Shown here in pieces: positions 8,804 to 16,794 of a stretch of 64,000 nucleotides of DNA. The translations under genes and the position numbers were made by a program. Source of the stretch: Methylobacterium brachythecii (GTDB lineage Bacteria; Pseudomonadota; Alphaproteobacteria; Rhizobiales; Beijerinckiaceae). Each line of letters begins with the position of its first letter. Within the stretch, counting starts at the first letter, position 1. Location of the stretch: positions 1 to 64,000 of the forward strand of contig NZ_JACIDN010000005.1 in NCBI RefSeq assembly GCF_014196345.1. The letters run 5' to 3'. Below the pieces are notes generated by a model that worked only from the letters and a program-made list of their open reading frames with translations, made no database searches and was not told the DNA's origin.

Positions 8804-9987
8804 CGATCGAGCTGACCGACCAACTCGCCGTCACGCTTCATCGGGATGGCGGGCTCCGGGCTGCCGCCGCGGCGATCGATCGAGGCGGTGACAGAGAGAC
8901 CCGGGCGCAGCTTCCCGAGGCGACCACCCTCTGCGTCGAGGCGAATGCGCACCGGCACGCGCTGCACGATCTTGGTGAAGTTACCGGTGGCGTTCTCGGG
9001 CGGCAGCACGCTGAACTGAGCGCCGGTAGCCGGCGCCAGGCTCTCGACATGACCGGTGAAGACCTCATCTGGCAGCACGTCGGCCACGATGCTCGCGCTC
9101 TGTCCCGGGCGCATCTGCGCGAGCTGGCTCTCCTTGAAATTGGCATCGACCCAGAGGCCGTCGGCCGGCACCAGGGCGATCAGGCTGACCCCCGGCATAG
9201 CGTAGGAGCCGGTGCGCGCGCTGCGGTTGCCGACAAGGCCATCGATGGGCGCGCGGATCTCGGTGTAGCCGAGGTTGATCCGCGCGGTGTCGCGCTCGGC
9301 CCAGGCCTGATCGCGGGCGGCCTCGGCCTGCCGCTTCTGGGTGTCGATGACGGCGATGCGCCGCTCGGCCGCTTCGAGACTGGCCTTGGCCTTGTCGACG
9401 GCGGCAGAGGCCTTCTTGTCGTCGGCATCCGCCTGCTGGAAGCGCTGCTCGGAGGCGTATTGGTTGGCCGAGAGCTGACGGTAGCGGGTGTAGTCGAAGC
9501 GCGTGCGCGCGGCCTCTGCGCCGGCCGCCGCGAGATCCGCCTTGCCTTGCGCGATCACCGCCTCCTGCAGATGGCGGTTGGCGTCGAGGTTGAGCAGCGT
9601 CGCCTCCTGGGCGGCGACCGCGGCTTCGGCCTTGGCGAGAGCAGCACGATAGTCGCGGTCGTCGATGCGGATCAGCAGGTCGCCGGCCCGGACGCGCTGG
9701 TTGTCGGCGACGAGCACCTGCGCGACGAAGCCCGAAACGCGCGGCGCGATGACGGTGACGTCGCCGCTGACATAGGCGTCGTCGGTGCTCTCCAGAAAGC
9801 GCCCGGTCTCCCACCAGTAGCGACCGTAAAACGCGCCGCCGGTCACGGCGAGGAGCGCGATGCCGATCAGCGCGAGGCGCTTGATCGAGGGGCGCTTGCG
9901 CGCCGCCGTCTCCTGGGTGGGAGCCGGTGTCTCCTGGGTGGGAGCCGGTGTCTCCACCAGGGTGTCGATCGTTGCGCTGCCGCTCAT
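8800..9987 (-). CDS. emrA: EmrA/HlyD-family periplasmic adaptor of the efflux pump
   Basis: A 395-residue membrane-fusion protein. An N-terminal Pro/Thr/Gln-rich tail with two PAPTQET copies is followed by one transmembrane helix (RLALIGIALLAVTGGAFYG), a biotinyl/lipoyl-like domain (TDDAYVSGDVTVIAPRVSG), a long Ala-rich coiled-coil hairpin and the closing half-motif IRAPIDGLVGNRSARTGSYA. The ATG at 9987 is chosen because everything upstream in the same frame overlaps the hxlR gene. It lies 19 bases after the hxlR stop and overlaps emrB by 4 bases, giving an hxlR-emrA-emrB operon. Confidence 0.93.
   Translation of the reverse strand: MSGSATIDTLVETPAPTQETPAPTQETAARKRPSIKRLALIGIALLAVTGGAFYGRYWWETGRFLESTDDAYVSGDVTVIAPRVSGFVAQVLVADNQRVRAGDLLIRIDDRDYRAALAKAEAAVAAQEATLLNLDANRHLQEAVIAQGKADLAAAGAEAARTRFDYTRYRQLSANQYASEQRFQQADADDKKASAAVDKAKASLEAAERRIAVIDTQKRQAEAARDQAWAERDTARINLGYTEIRAPIDGLVGNRSARTGSYAMPGVSLIALVPADGLWVDANFKESQLAQMRPGQSASIVADVLPDEVFTGHVESLAPATGAQFSVLPPENATGNFTKIVQRVPVRIRLDAEGGRLGKLRPGLSVTASIDRRGGSPEPAIPMKRDGELVGQLDR
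9908..9949. repeat. Tandem 21-bp repeat (two copies) in the emrA 5' end
   Basis: Two exact 21-base units, each starting GTCTCCTGGGTGGG on the plus strand, encode the doubled PAPTQET in the cytoplasmic tail of EmrA. Being in-frame, copy-number change would only lengthen or shorten the tail. Confidence 0.85.
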
Positions 9988-10006
9988 CGCCCGATGCTCC
10001 TGCCGG

Positions 10007-10492
10007 TCAGATCGCGGTGCGCGGCGCGAAGCGGCTGCGAATGCCGGGCGTCGCCGCCGGCCCGGGCACGACGCGCACGCCCTTCGCCAAAGGCCGGCCG
10101 GTGCGGCCATCGACCACGACGGGCTCGACGGCCTCGCCGGTTTCGGGGTCGGTGAGCACGACGCTCTCGCCCTCGGGCGCGAGATGCCGGTTGCCCCAGG
10201 CGAACAGCGTCCACAGCACAGGGCGGAAGTCGCGGCCCTTGTCAGTGAGGACGTATTCGTGGCGCGGCGGGCGCTCCTGATAGAGGCGGCGCTCCAGCAG
10301 CCCGGCATCGCACAGCCCCTTGAGGCGGCGCGTGAGCATGTTCGGCGCGATGCCGAGGCTCTGCGCAAACTGGTCGAAACGCGTCAGCCCGTAGAAGGCA
10401 TCGCGCAGGATGAGGATGCTCCACCATTCGCCGACCTCCTCCAGGGAGCGGGCGACAGGGCACGGCATCTGATCGAAAGAAGTGCGTTGCAT
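10007..10492 (-). CDS. HxlR-family transcriptional regulator of the efflux operon
   Basis: The 161-residue winged-helix protein has the HxlR hallmarks: CPVARSLEEVGEWWSILILRD with Cys near the start, then FDQFAQSLGIAPNMLTRRLKGL as the recognition helix and YVLTDKGRDFRPVL as the wing. About 60 extra residues follow the domain. The ATG at 10492 is preferred because the conserved domain begins just after it, although the ribosome site is weak. It is the first gene of the emrAB operon and probably autoregulates it in response to a reactive or phenolic ligand; the inducer is unknown. Confidence 0.85.
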   Translation of the reverse strand: MQRTSFDQMPCPVARSLEEVGEWWSILILRDAFYGLTRFDQFAQSLGIAPNMLTRRLKGLCDAGLLERRLYQERPPRHEYVLTDKGRDFRPVLWTLFAWGNRHLAPEGESVVLTDPETGEAVEPVVVDGRTGRPLAKGVRVVPGPAATPGIRSRFAPRTAI

Positions 10493-10654
10493 GATGATAG
10501 TTAAAACCGAGTCACTTTCATTGTGCAAGTGACTTTGCGCACATGGATGGAAGCGATCGGTCTGCACAGGCAGGACAACGGGTCTGGAACGATGAAGCAT
10601 CGACCGGCCGCGCGAAGAAGCCATCGCGGCCGGTCCAAGCAGCTTTGGGATCGC

Positions 10655-12043
10655 TTAGAACGGCGCGGTGCCGACCGGGTCGACGTGGACGAGCTTCTTG
10701 TTCACGAACTCCTCGATTCCGGCCTCCGACAATTCACGGCCGAAGCCAGAATTCTTGGCGCCGCCGAAGGGCAGCTGCGGCGTGGTGCCGAAGGGCCGGT
10801 TCACGAAGACCATGCCGCTGTCGATCTGAGCGGCGATGCGGGCGCCGCGCGCCGTGTCCGCCGTGAAGACCGAGGCGCCGAGGCCGTAGGCCGTGTCGTT
10901 GGCAAGCCGGATCGCCTCAGCCTCGTCCTCGACCACGAAGAACTGCGCCACGGGCCCGAAGAGCTCTTCACGGTAGACCGGGTTCTCCGGCGTCAGGCCG
11001 GTGAGCACCGTCGGCTCCAGAAAGAAGCCGGCCCGGTCGATGCGGTGGCCGCCCACCACGACCCTCGCTCCACCGTCTTTCGCGCGATGGATCTGATCGA
11101 CGAGGAGGTTGAGCTGCCTCTCGGAGGAGAGCGGACCGATGCCGGTCTCACCGTCGGCCGGATCGCCGGCCTTCAGGGAGGCCATCGCCTGGCTGAAGCC
11201 GTCGAGGAAGGCCTGCCCGCGCTCCTTGCCGACCACGATGATGCGCTTCGAGGCAACGCAGCACTGCCCGCAATTGAACAGCCGCCCGACCATGGCGCTG
11301 CCGATGGCCCATTCGAGGGGCGCATCCTCCAGCACGATCAGCGGATCGCTACCGCCGAGTTCGAGCACCGCCTTCTTGAGATTGCGCCCCGCTCGCTCGG
11401 CCACCGACGAGCCGGCGCGCTCGCTGCCGGTCAGGGTGACGCCGCGGACGCGCGGATCGTCGATCAACCGGCCGACCTGATCGATGGTCGCGAAGATGTT
11501 GGTGTAGACGCCATCGGGCGCGCCGGCTTCCTCGAAGAGCCGGGCAAAGGCCAGGGCCGATTGTGGCACGCTCTCGGCGTGCTTCAACAGCACGGTGTTG
11601 CCGGCCATAAGCTGCGGACCGACCACGCGAGCGACCTGGTAATACGGAAAATTCCAGGGTTCGATCGCCAGCAGCACGCCGATCGGGTCGATATGCACTT
11701 CGGCATTCGGCACGTCGGCCACGGGCTTCGGCTTGAGGAAGCCCTCGGCGCGCTCGGCATAGTATTCGAGGATGCCCGCGGCGAGATCGACCTCCGCCTG
11801 GGCCTCCATGGCCCGCTTGCCGACCTCCAAGACCAGGATGCCCGTGTATTCCTCGATCCGCTCGCGCAGGATCGCAGCCGCCTTGGCCATCACCTTGGCC
11901 CGGTCGGCGACGCTGCGCCTGCGCCAATCGGTTTCGAAGGCGCGATGCGCGGTGGCGAGCGCCTGGTCCAGGTCGCGGTCGCTGATCGCGGCGAAGGTCT
12001 CGACCACCTGTCCGGTGGCCGGGTTCACAGTCTGATAGGTCAT
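10655..12043 (-). CDS. NAD(P)-dependent aldehyde dehydrogenase, succinate-semialdehyde dehydrogenase-like
   Basis: A 462-residue cytoplasmic aldehyde dehydrogenase. It has the cofactor-binding IEPWNFPYYQVARVVGPQL, the glutamate motif VLELGGSDPL, and the catalytic cysteine in RLFNCGQCCVASKR. The start at 12043 has a GAGGAG ribosome site 6-11 bases upstream and matches the compact GabD/Sad-type subfamily (short N-terminus, MTYQTVNPATG). It is divergent from an HxlR regulator across a short operator-like region. The aldehyde substrate is not certain; succinate semialdehyde or another small aldehyde is likely. Confidence 0.92.
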   Translation of the reverse strand: MTYQTVNPATGQVVETFAAISDRDLDQALATAHRAFETDWRRRSVADRAKVMAKAAAILRERIEEYTGILVLEVGKRAMEAQAEVDLAAGILEYYAERAEGFLKPKPVADVPNAEVHIDPIGVLLAIEPWNFPYYQVARVVGPQLMAGNTVLLKHAESVPQSALAFARLFEEAGAPDGVYTNIFATIDQVGRLIDDPRVRGVTLTGSERAGSSVAERAGRNLKKAVLELGGSDPLIVLEDAPLEWAIGSAMVGRLFNCGQCCVASKRIIVVGKERGQAFLDGFSQAMASLKAGDPADGETGIGPLSSERQLNLLVDQIHRAKDGGARVVVGGHRIDRAGFFLEPTVLTGLTPENPVYREELFGPVAQFFVVEDEAEAIRLANDTAYGLGASVFTADTARGARIAAQIDSGMVFVNRPFGTTPQLPFGGAKNSGFGRELSEAGIEEFVNKKLVHVDPVGTAPF

Positions 12044-12134
12044 CGAACTCTCCTCGACGAAGATCCGTGCGGCCCGGCCTGTCGGGGACTGCGTGGCCGC
12101 CTGCGGTCGCACCACCGAAGGGTCACGCCCAATC

Positions 12135-12188
12135 GGTTTAATTTTGCAACCTTTGACACCTAAACCCGCAAGGTTTAGATTTGCAACC
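12135..12188. promoter_or_regulatory. Divergent promoter with repeats, likely HxlR operator
   Basis: Between the aldehyde dehydrogenase and the divergent hxlR gene lie a perfect inverted repeat TAAACC-n5-GGTTTA (12161-12177), an extra GGTTTA at 12135-12140, and two direct copies of TTTGCAACC at 12143-12151 and 12180-12188 flanking the palindrome. The region is AT-rich against the surroundings. HxlR proteins bind such short palindromes as dimers, so autoregulation plus control of the dehydrogenase is likely. Confidence 0.6.
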
Positions 12189-12218
12189 GATTTTTTTGAA
12201 GGCCGCGGCACCGTCTCG

Positions 12219-12674
12219 ATGAAGGGGAAGAAGACCGATTTCACCGACGCCGATTGCGGCATCGCCCGCTCGCTGGGCGTCATCGGCGACTGGTGGTCCC
12301 TGCTGATCGTGCGCGAAGCGTTTCGCGGGGTTCAGCGCTTCAACGAGTTCCACAAGAGCCTCGGCATCGCGAAGAACATTCTCTCGGCGCGGCTGAAGAA
12401 GCTCGTCGACGAGGGCATCATGCGGATCGAGGAGGACGAGCCGTCCTCAGCGCGCAGCCGCTACGTCCTGACGGAGAAGGGCGAGCGCCTGCACGTGGTG
12501 CTGATCGCCCTCTGGCAATGGGGCGAAGCGACCTGCTCGGACGAGGTCCCGCTCAGCCGCACAATGTTCGACGCGCTCACCGGCAAGCCGCTCGCGCCGC
12601 TCAAGGTCATGGGCGAGGATGGTCGCGTGGTCGGCGCGCGGGAATTCATGCCGGCGCCGAGACCGATCGCCTGA
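12219..12674 (+). CDS. HxlR-family transcriptional regulator, divergent to the aldehyde dehydrogenase
   Basis: A 151-residue winged-helix protein with CGIARSLGVIGDWWSLLIVR, FNEFHKSLGIAKNILSARLK and YVLTEKGERLHVV, all HxlR landmarks including the conserved Cys before the first helix. The ATG at 12219 begins MKGKKTDF, fits the family length, and lies just after the repeated operator-like region. Its C-terminal tail (about 45 residues, GKPLAPLKVMG) is similar in layout to that of the HxlR protein at 10007-10492, so the two may be related copies. It likely controls the divergent aldehyde dehydrogenase. Confidence 0.88.
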   Translation: MKGKKTDFTDADCGIARSLGVIGDWWSLLIVREAFRGVQRFNEFHKSLGIAKNILSARLKKLVDEGIMRIEEDEPSSARSRYVLTEKGERLHVVLIALWQWGEATCSDEVPLSRTMFDALTGKPLAPLKVMGEDGRVVGAREFMPAPRPIA

Positions 12675-12989
12675 GGGCGGCAGCTGCCGATATCAGGTTC
12701 GTGAAGTTGTGAAACGAGCTCTGCTCTCACGCACGGTGGCCACTGCCGGGGCCGTCCCCGTATTGGATCACCGCAAACACGGATCGGCTCGCCCCCGGAC
12801 TGGCAGCGGCTCGAGCCGCTGCCTCGAGCAAGACGCGCCCGATGCTTCGCCGACAGGTATCCGGTCGCACAAACAGGCCGAGCGGACTGCAAGCCAAACC
12901 TCGTATCCGCGAGAGCGGATCGGATCACTCTAGCAGCAACGGCGCCGTTGCACGCCGCTGCGGCTTGGGCTACTCACGGCCCACGGTCA
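12675..12989. other. Intergenic region upstream of tRNA-Arg
   Basis: About 315 bases with no supported coding frame. The last 17 bases before the tRNA are conserved in the degenerate copy at 7136-7152, suggesting that this flank moved together with the tRNA 5' half. Confidence 0.4.
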
Positions 12990-13029
12990 GCACCCGTAGC
13001 TCAGCTGGATAGAGCGTTGCCCTCCGAAG
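12973..13029 (+). repeat. Direct repeat copy 2 (upstream flank and 5' half of tRNA-Arg)
   Basis: This is the intact counterpart of 7136-7192, 57 bases with five mismatches and no gap. Confidence 0.8.
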
Positions 13030-13066
13030 GCAAAGGTCACACGTTCGAATCGTGTCGGGTGCGCCA
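12990..13066 (+). tRNA. tRNA-Arg (anticodon CCG)
   Basis: The 77-base cloverleaf is clear. The acceptor stem is GCACCCG pairing with CGGGTGC, followed by discriminator G and an encoded CCA. The D-arm reads AGCTCAGCTGGATAGAGC. The anticodon stem TTGCC/GGCAA holds the loop CTCCGAA, so the anticodon is CCG reading the Arg codon CGG. The T-arm ACACG-TTCGAAT-CGTGT is perfect. Confidence 0.97.
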
Positions 13067-13319
13067 ATCTTCCTTACTGGTCTGCGAATAATCAGCGGGG
13101 CCATTTAGCCCGCGCACTTAACGTCGAGTGCAGCTGACCTTGCGATCAATGATGCGGATTGCGTTAATTTTTGCCCGATCGCCGACGATCCGAATCTAGA
13201 TTTTTAGGTTCGGAAACTTGCCTATATTGCTCAAAAATCTCTCACAGTGGGTCGAGACTGAGCTGTTCGGGTCGATTGCTTCAGGCTTGGCAGATTAACG
13301 CTTCCGAACCGTCGGCGAC
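13067..13319. other. AT-rich intergenic region after the tRNA
   Basis: This 253-base stretch is clearly richer in A+T than its neighbours, especially around 13160-13250. No gene, terminator hairpin or integrase remnant could be identified in it. Confidence 0.4.
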
Positions 13320-14045
13320 CTAAGTCGCCATCATGGCCGCAATCTCAGCGAACCGGTCATCGAGGTGGCGGGCCGCTCGCTCGAACTCCGTGAGCTTCAG
13401 CGCGACGCGGCTGTCTAGCTCGGCCGCGCGATGCGTTCCGAGCGCCTGCTCGAGGCTGGCCCGGTATTCGGGGATCATCCGCCAAAGGGGGATGGTCTCC
13501 GAGGTCACCTCGGTATGGAACTGGAAGCCGTAGGCGTAGGCACCCCAGCGAAACGCCTGCACCGCGCAGGCCTCGTTGCTGGCGAGCACGACCGCGCCCT
13601 CGGGAAGAGCCTGAACCTCTGCCCCATGCCACTGCAGCGTTTCGAATGAACGGGGGAGGCCTCCGACGACGGGATCGACGGCTCCGGCTTCGGTGAGGTG
13701 AACGTTGGCGATGCCCACTTCGGGCTTCGCCATCATTCCGACCCGGCCGCCCAGCGCAGCAGCCAGCAATTGATGTCCGAGACAGATGCCGAGATAAGGC
13801 CGGCCCAGTTCGCAGACCCACCGGCGGATGGCCGCCTTCTCTGCCGTGAGCCAGGGGTGCAGGTCCTCCTGCCAGACATCCATGGGGCCGCCCATGACCG
13901 CGAGCATGTCGTAACCCGTGAAGTCGGGGATCGGCTCGCCCAAATCCAGCTCGACGACGTCCCAGCTATGGCCCTTCGCATGCCAGAAGTCGCGAAAGAT
14001 GCCCGGATGTTCGACGTCCAGGTGTTGGAACACGAGAATTCGCAT
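13320..14045 (-). CDS. Class I glutamine amidotransferase (GMP synthase-like domain protein)
   Basis: A 241-residue stand-alone GATase1 domain. The nucleophile elbow GICLGHQLLAAALGG (Cys88), the oxyanion region AVMGGPMDVW, and the His of FQFHTEV are all present, so it is predicted to be hydrolytically active. There is no fused synthase domain. Neighbouring GMP-synthase-like GATases act on glutamine or gamma-glutamyl compounds. Its position beside a methylated-amine cluster that uses gamma-glutamylmethylamide makes gamma-glutamyl hydrolysis an option, but that is conjecture. Confidence 0.85.
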   Translation of the reverse strand: MRILVFQHLDVEHPGIFRDFWHAKGHSWDVVELDLGEPIPDFTGYDMLAVMGGPMDVWQEDLHPWLTAEKAAIRRWVCELGRPYLGICLGHQLLAAALGGRVGMMAKPEVGIANVHLTEAGAVDPVVGGLPRSFETLQWHGAEVQALPEGAVVLASNEACAVQAFRWGAYAYGFQFHTEVTSETIPLWRMIPEYRASLEQALGTHRAAELDSRVALKLTEFERAARHLDDRFAEIAAMMAT

Positions 14046-14142
14046 GGCGCCTTCGAACCCGTCTGCCGGCTATCTGGTGTTGTGGAGCAAAGATCCGCGC
14101 ACTCGCAACAGCGAAGCATTCGCCACAGGAACATGACGGGGG

Positions 14143-15138
14143 TCAGGCCTCCGCGCCGAAGTCGCGCCGGCGCCGCTCCGCCCGGGTCAGTTCGTCCGAG
14201 TTCAGGAAGCCCGTGGCGGCAGCGATCTCGGCCGCAGGCAGGGCGCTCTCGCGGCGCAATTGGTGGGCACGGTCGAGCCTCAGGTCGAGATAGTGTCGGT
14301 GGAGGCTGCGATCCATCAGGTCTCGAAACAGGCGTTCGAGCTGCCGGGTCGAGACATTTGCCAATCCAGCCAAAACGTCCTTCGACAGTGGCGTCTCCAG
14401 GTTGTTCTCCATGGCCGCGAGCACCCTCAGCACGCGGGGATCGCGCACACCGAACCGCATCCGCAGATCCATTCTCTGTGGGCTCAGGCCCTCGCGCATC
14501 TGGTTATGGAGAAACCAGTCGCTGACGCCCGCAGCCAGTCCGGGACCGTGATCGCGTTCGATCAGGTGCAGCATCATGTCGAGCGCCGCGATGCCGCCCG
14601 AACAGGTGACCCGCTTCTTCTCGACCTCGAAGAGGGAGCGGACGACATCGATCCCAGGGAAGTTCTCTTCGAAGGCCGGCACGTGCTCCCAGTGCAAGGT
14701 ACAACGCCGCCCATCCAGCAGGCCGGCCCGCGCGAGAAGGTAGGGGCCGCCCGAGATCCCGCCGATCGTTGCGCCGCCATGCGCGAGCGCTCGCAGCCAC
14801 GCGAAGAGGGCGGGGTCGACGAAGGAGGCCGGGTTTCCTCCGGCGCAAACGAAGATGCGGTCCGTGCCGCGCTTTGCGGAGCCGACGTCGACGTCGGTGA
14901 GGATCTCGATGCCGTTCGAGGCGCGCACCGTGCCGCCATCGGGCGCAGCGTGCCACCACTCGTAGAGCGTGCAGCCCGACAGGGTGTTGGCGGCCCGCAT
15001 CGGCTCGACGGCGGCGCTGTACGCCATCAACGGGAAGTCCGGCACGAGGACGAAACCGACGCTGATCGGAGCAGGAGGGTCGATCCGGGGAGACTTGCGG
15101 CCGGGCCGCGCACGGCTGGCGTCGGTAGGAGTGCCCAT
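14143..15138 (-). CDS. GlxA-family AraC-type transcriptional regulator
   Basis: A 331-residue protein with an N-terminal DJ-1/PfpI-like ligand domain (VGFVLVPDFPLMAYSAAVEP, FVCAGGNPAS, CTLHWEHVPAFEENFP) and a C-terminal AraC helix-turn-helix (LAGLANVSTRQLERLFRD). Relatives such as GbdR and CdhR sense quaternary amines or their products. The C-terminus after the second HTH (ATGFLNSDELTRAE) is unusually short and lacks the usual FxxxFG-like ending, so the second HTH may be altered. It is divergent from mgdA across about 105 bases and is a good candidate regulator of that operon. The start is uncertain (15138 or 15204). Confidence 0.85.
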   Translation of the reverse strand: MGTPTDASRARPGRKSPRIDPPAPISVGFVLVPDFPLMAYSAAVEPMRAANTLSGCTLYEWWHAAPDGGTVRASNGIEILTDVDVGSAKRGTDRIFVCAGGNPASFVDPALFAWLRALAHGGATIGGISGGPYLLARAGLLDGRRCTLHWEHVPAFEENFPGIDVVRSLFEVEKKRVTCSGGIAALDMMLHLIERDHGPGLAAGVSDWFLHNQMREGLSPQRMDLRMRFGVRDPRVLRVLAAMENNLETPLSKDVLAGLANVSTRQLERLFRDLMDRSLHRHYLDLRLDRAHQLRRESALPAAEIAAATGFLNSDELTRAERRRRDFGAEA

Positions 15139-15243
15139 CTTTGCGCGATTTGCCGGAAATCCGTCGTGAATTGCAAGGATGCTCCGATCAGGGAGCAGTA
15201 TCAAGATCCGGACAAGCGATCACGACCGGCGACGGGGATCTCC
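15139..15243. promoter_or_regulatory. Divergent promoter region, glxA-type regulator/mgdA
   Basis: These 105 bases separate the divergent regulator and mgdA starts and must hold the mgd promoter. No consensus boxes are convincing by eye. Confidence 0.4.
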
Positions 15244-16494
15244 ATGCGCTACTCGCTCTTCAGCGTCCTCGGCCAGGCGCTCCGCGGCCAGAGAGACTGG
15301 AAGCCGCAATGGCGCGATGCGGCGCCGCGCACCGAATACGATGTCGTCATCATCGGCGGCGGCGGCCACGGGCTCGCAACGGCCTACTACCTGGCCAAGG
15401 AGCACGGCATCACCAACATCGCCGTGCTGGAGAAGAACGTCATCGGCTCCGGCAATGTCGGCCGCAACACAACCATCATCCGCTCGAACTACGGCCTGCC
15501 GGGCAACATCCCCTTCTACGAGCATTCGATGAAGCTCTGGGAGGGTCTGGAGCAGGACATCAACTACAACGCGATGGTCAGCCAGCGTGGCGTGCTGAAC
15601 CTGTTCCATTCGGACGGACAGCGCGATGCCTATGCCCGGCGCGGCAACGCCATGCGGCTCGCCGGCATCGATGCGGAGCTGCTCGACCGTGAGCAGGTGA
15701 GGGCGATGGTGCCCTTCATCGACTTCGACAATGCCCGCTTCCCGGTGAAGGGCGGCCTCGTCCAGCGCCGCGGCGGCACCGTGCGCCACGACGCGGTGGC
15801 CTGGGGCTATGCCCGCGCCGCCGACGAGCGCGGCGTCGACATCGTCCAGAACTGCGCCGTCACCGGGATCAGTCGCGAGAACGGTCGCGTCGTCGGCGTC
15901 GAGACCAGCCGCGGCTTCATCCGCGCCAAGAAGGTCGGCATCTCGGTTGCCGGCTCGTCCTCGCTGCTCGCCTCCATGGTCGACATGCGGCTGCCGATCG
16001 AGAGCCACGTGCTCCAGGCCTTCGTCAGCGAGGGTCTGAAGCCACTCATCGACTGCGTCATGACCTTCGGTGCCGGCCACTTCTACGTCAGTCAGTCGGA
16101 CAAGGGCGGTCTTGTCTTCGGCGGCGACATCGACGGCTACAATTCCTACGCCCAGCGCGGAAACCTCGCCACGATCGAGGACGTGATGGAGGGCGGCATG
16201 GCTCTCTGGCCTGGCCTCGGCCGCGTCCGGCTGCTGCGCCACTGGGGCGGCATCATGGACATGTCGATGGACGGCTCGCCGATCATCGATCGCACCGATA
16301 TCGGCGGCCTCTATCTCAATGCCGGCTGGTGCTACGGCGGCTTCAAGGCCACCCCTGCGGCGGGATTCTGCTTCGCGCACACCATCGCCCGCGACGAGCC
16401 CCATCCCATCAGCGCTGCCTACCGCCTCGACCGTTTCGCGACCGGCCATCTCATCGACGAGAAGGGCATGGGCGCGCAGCCGAACCTGCACTGA
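15244..16494 (+). CDS. mgdA: N-methylglutamate dehydrogenase subunit A (SoxB-like flavoprotein)
   Basis: A 416-residue FAD-dependent oxidoreductase of the heterotetrameric sarcosine oxidase beta family. Seen are the dinucleotide-binding motif VVIIGGGGHGLATAYYLAKE, SGNVGRNTTIIRSNY, and GGTVRHDAVAWG with His182 in the region that carries covalent FMN in SoxB relatives. In clusters with mgsABC and gmaS these subunits oxidise N-methylglutamate to glutamate plus a C1 unit. That context is why I prefer Mgd over sarcosine oxidase; the sequence alone cannot separate them. It is the first gene of mgdABCD, and mgdB starts 12 bases after its stop. Confidence 0.88.
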   Translation: MRYSLFSVLGQALRGQRDWKPQWRDAAPRTEYDVVIIGGGGHGLATAYYLAKEHGITNIAVLEKNVIGSGNVGRNTTIIRSNYGLPGNIPFYEHSMKLWEGLEQDINYNAMVSQRGVLNLFHSDGQRDAYARRGNAMRLAGIDAELLDREQVRAMVPFIDFDNARFPVKGGLVQRRGGTVRHDAVAWGYARAADERGVDIVQNCAVTGISRENGRVVGVETSRGFIRAKKVGISVAGSSSLLASMVDMRLPIESHVLQAFVSEGLKPLIDCVMTFGAGHFYVSQSDKGGLVFGGDIDGYNSYAQRGNLATIEDVMEGGMALWPGLGRVRLLRHWGGIMDMSMDGSPIIDRTDIGGLYLNAGWCYGGFKATPAAGFCFAHTIARDEPHPISAAYRLDRFATGHLIDEKGMGAQPNLH

Positions 16495-16506
16495 GGAGCG
16501 AGTCCC

Positions 16507-16794
16507 ATGCGCATTCGATGCCCCCATTGCGGTGAACGCGACAACGGCGAGTTCAGCTATCTCGGCGACGCAACGGTCGTTCGCCCCGACGGGATGAGCG
16601 CCTCGTCCGAGGCGATGCACGACTACGTCTACCTGCGTGACAACCCGGCCGGCCTGCACCGCGAGCTCTGGTACCACGGCGCCGGCTGCCGAAGCTGGCT
16701 GGTCGTGACCCGCGACACCCGCACCCACGAGATCCGTGACGTGTCTTCGGCCCGCGACGTTGCGCTGGCCCGCCATACGGGAGACGCAGCATGA
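16507..16794 (+). CDS. mgdB: N-methylglutamate dehydrogenase subunit B (SoxD-like zinc subunit)
   Basis: A 95-residue small subunit with an N-terminal zinc-binding CPHCGERD motif and later His/Cys residues (ELWYHGAGCRSWLVVTRD), as in the delta subunit of heterotetrameric sarcosine oxidase. It is a structural, zinc-holding part of the complex. Its stop overlaps the mgdC start by ATGA. Confidence 0.9.
   Translation: MRIRCPHCGERDNGEFSYLGDATVVRPDGMSASSEAMHDYVYLRDNPAGLHRELWYHGAGCRSWLVVTRDTRTHEIRDVSSARDVALARHTGDAA

Noticed and set aside
10523..12163. 546-codon plus-strand frame opposite the aldehyde dehydrogenase gene
   Set aside because: Antisense shadow of a gene with clear catalytic motifs; no recognisable protein features.
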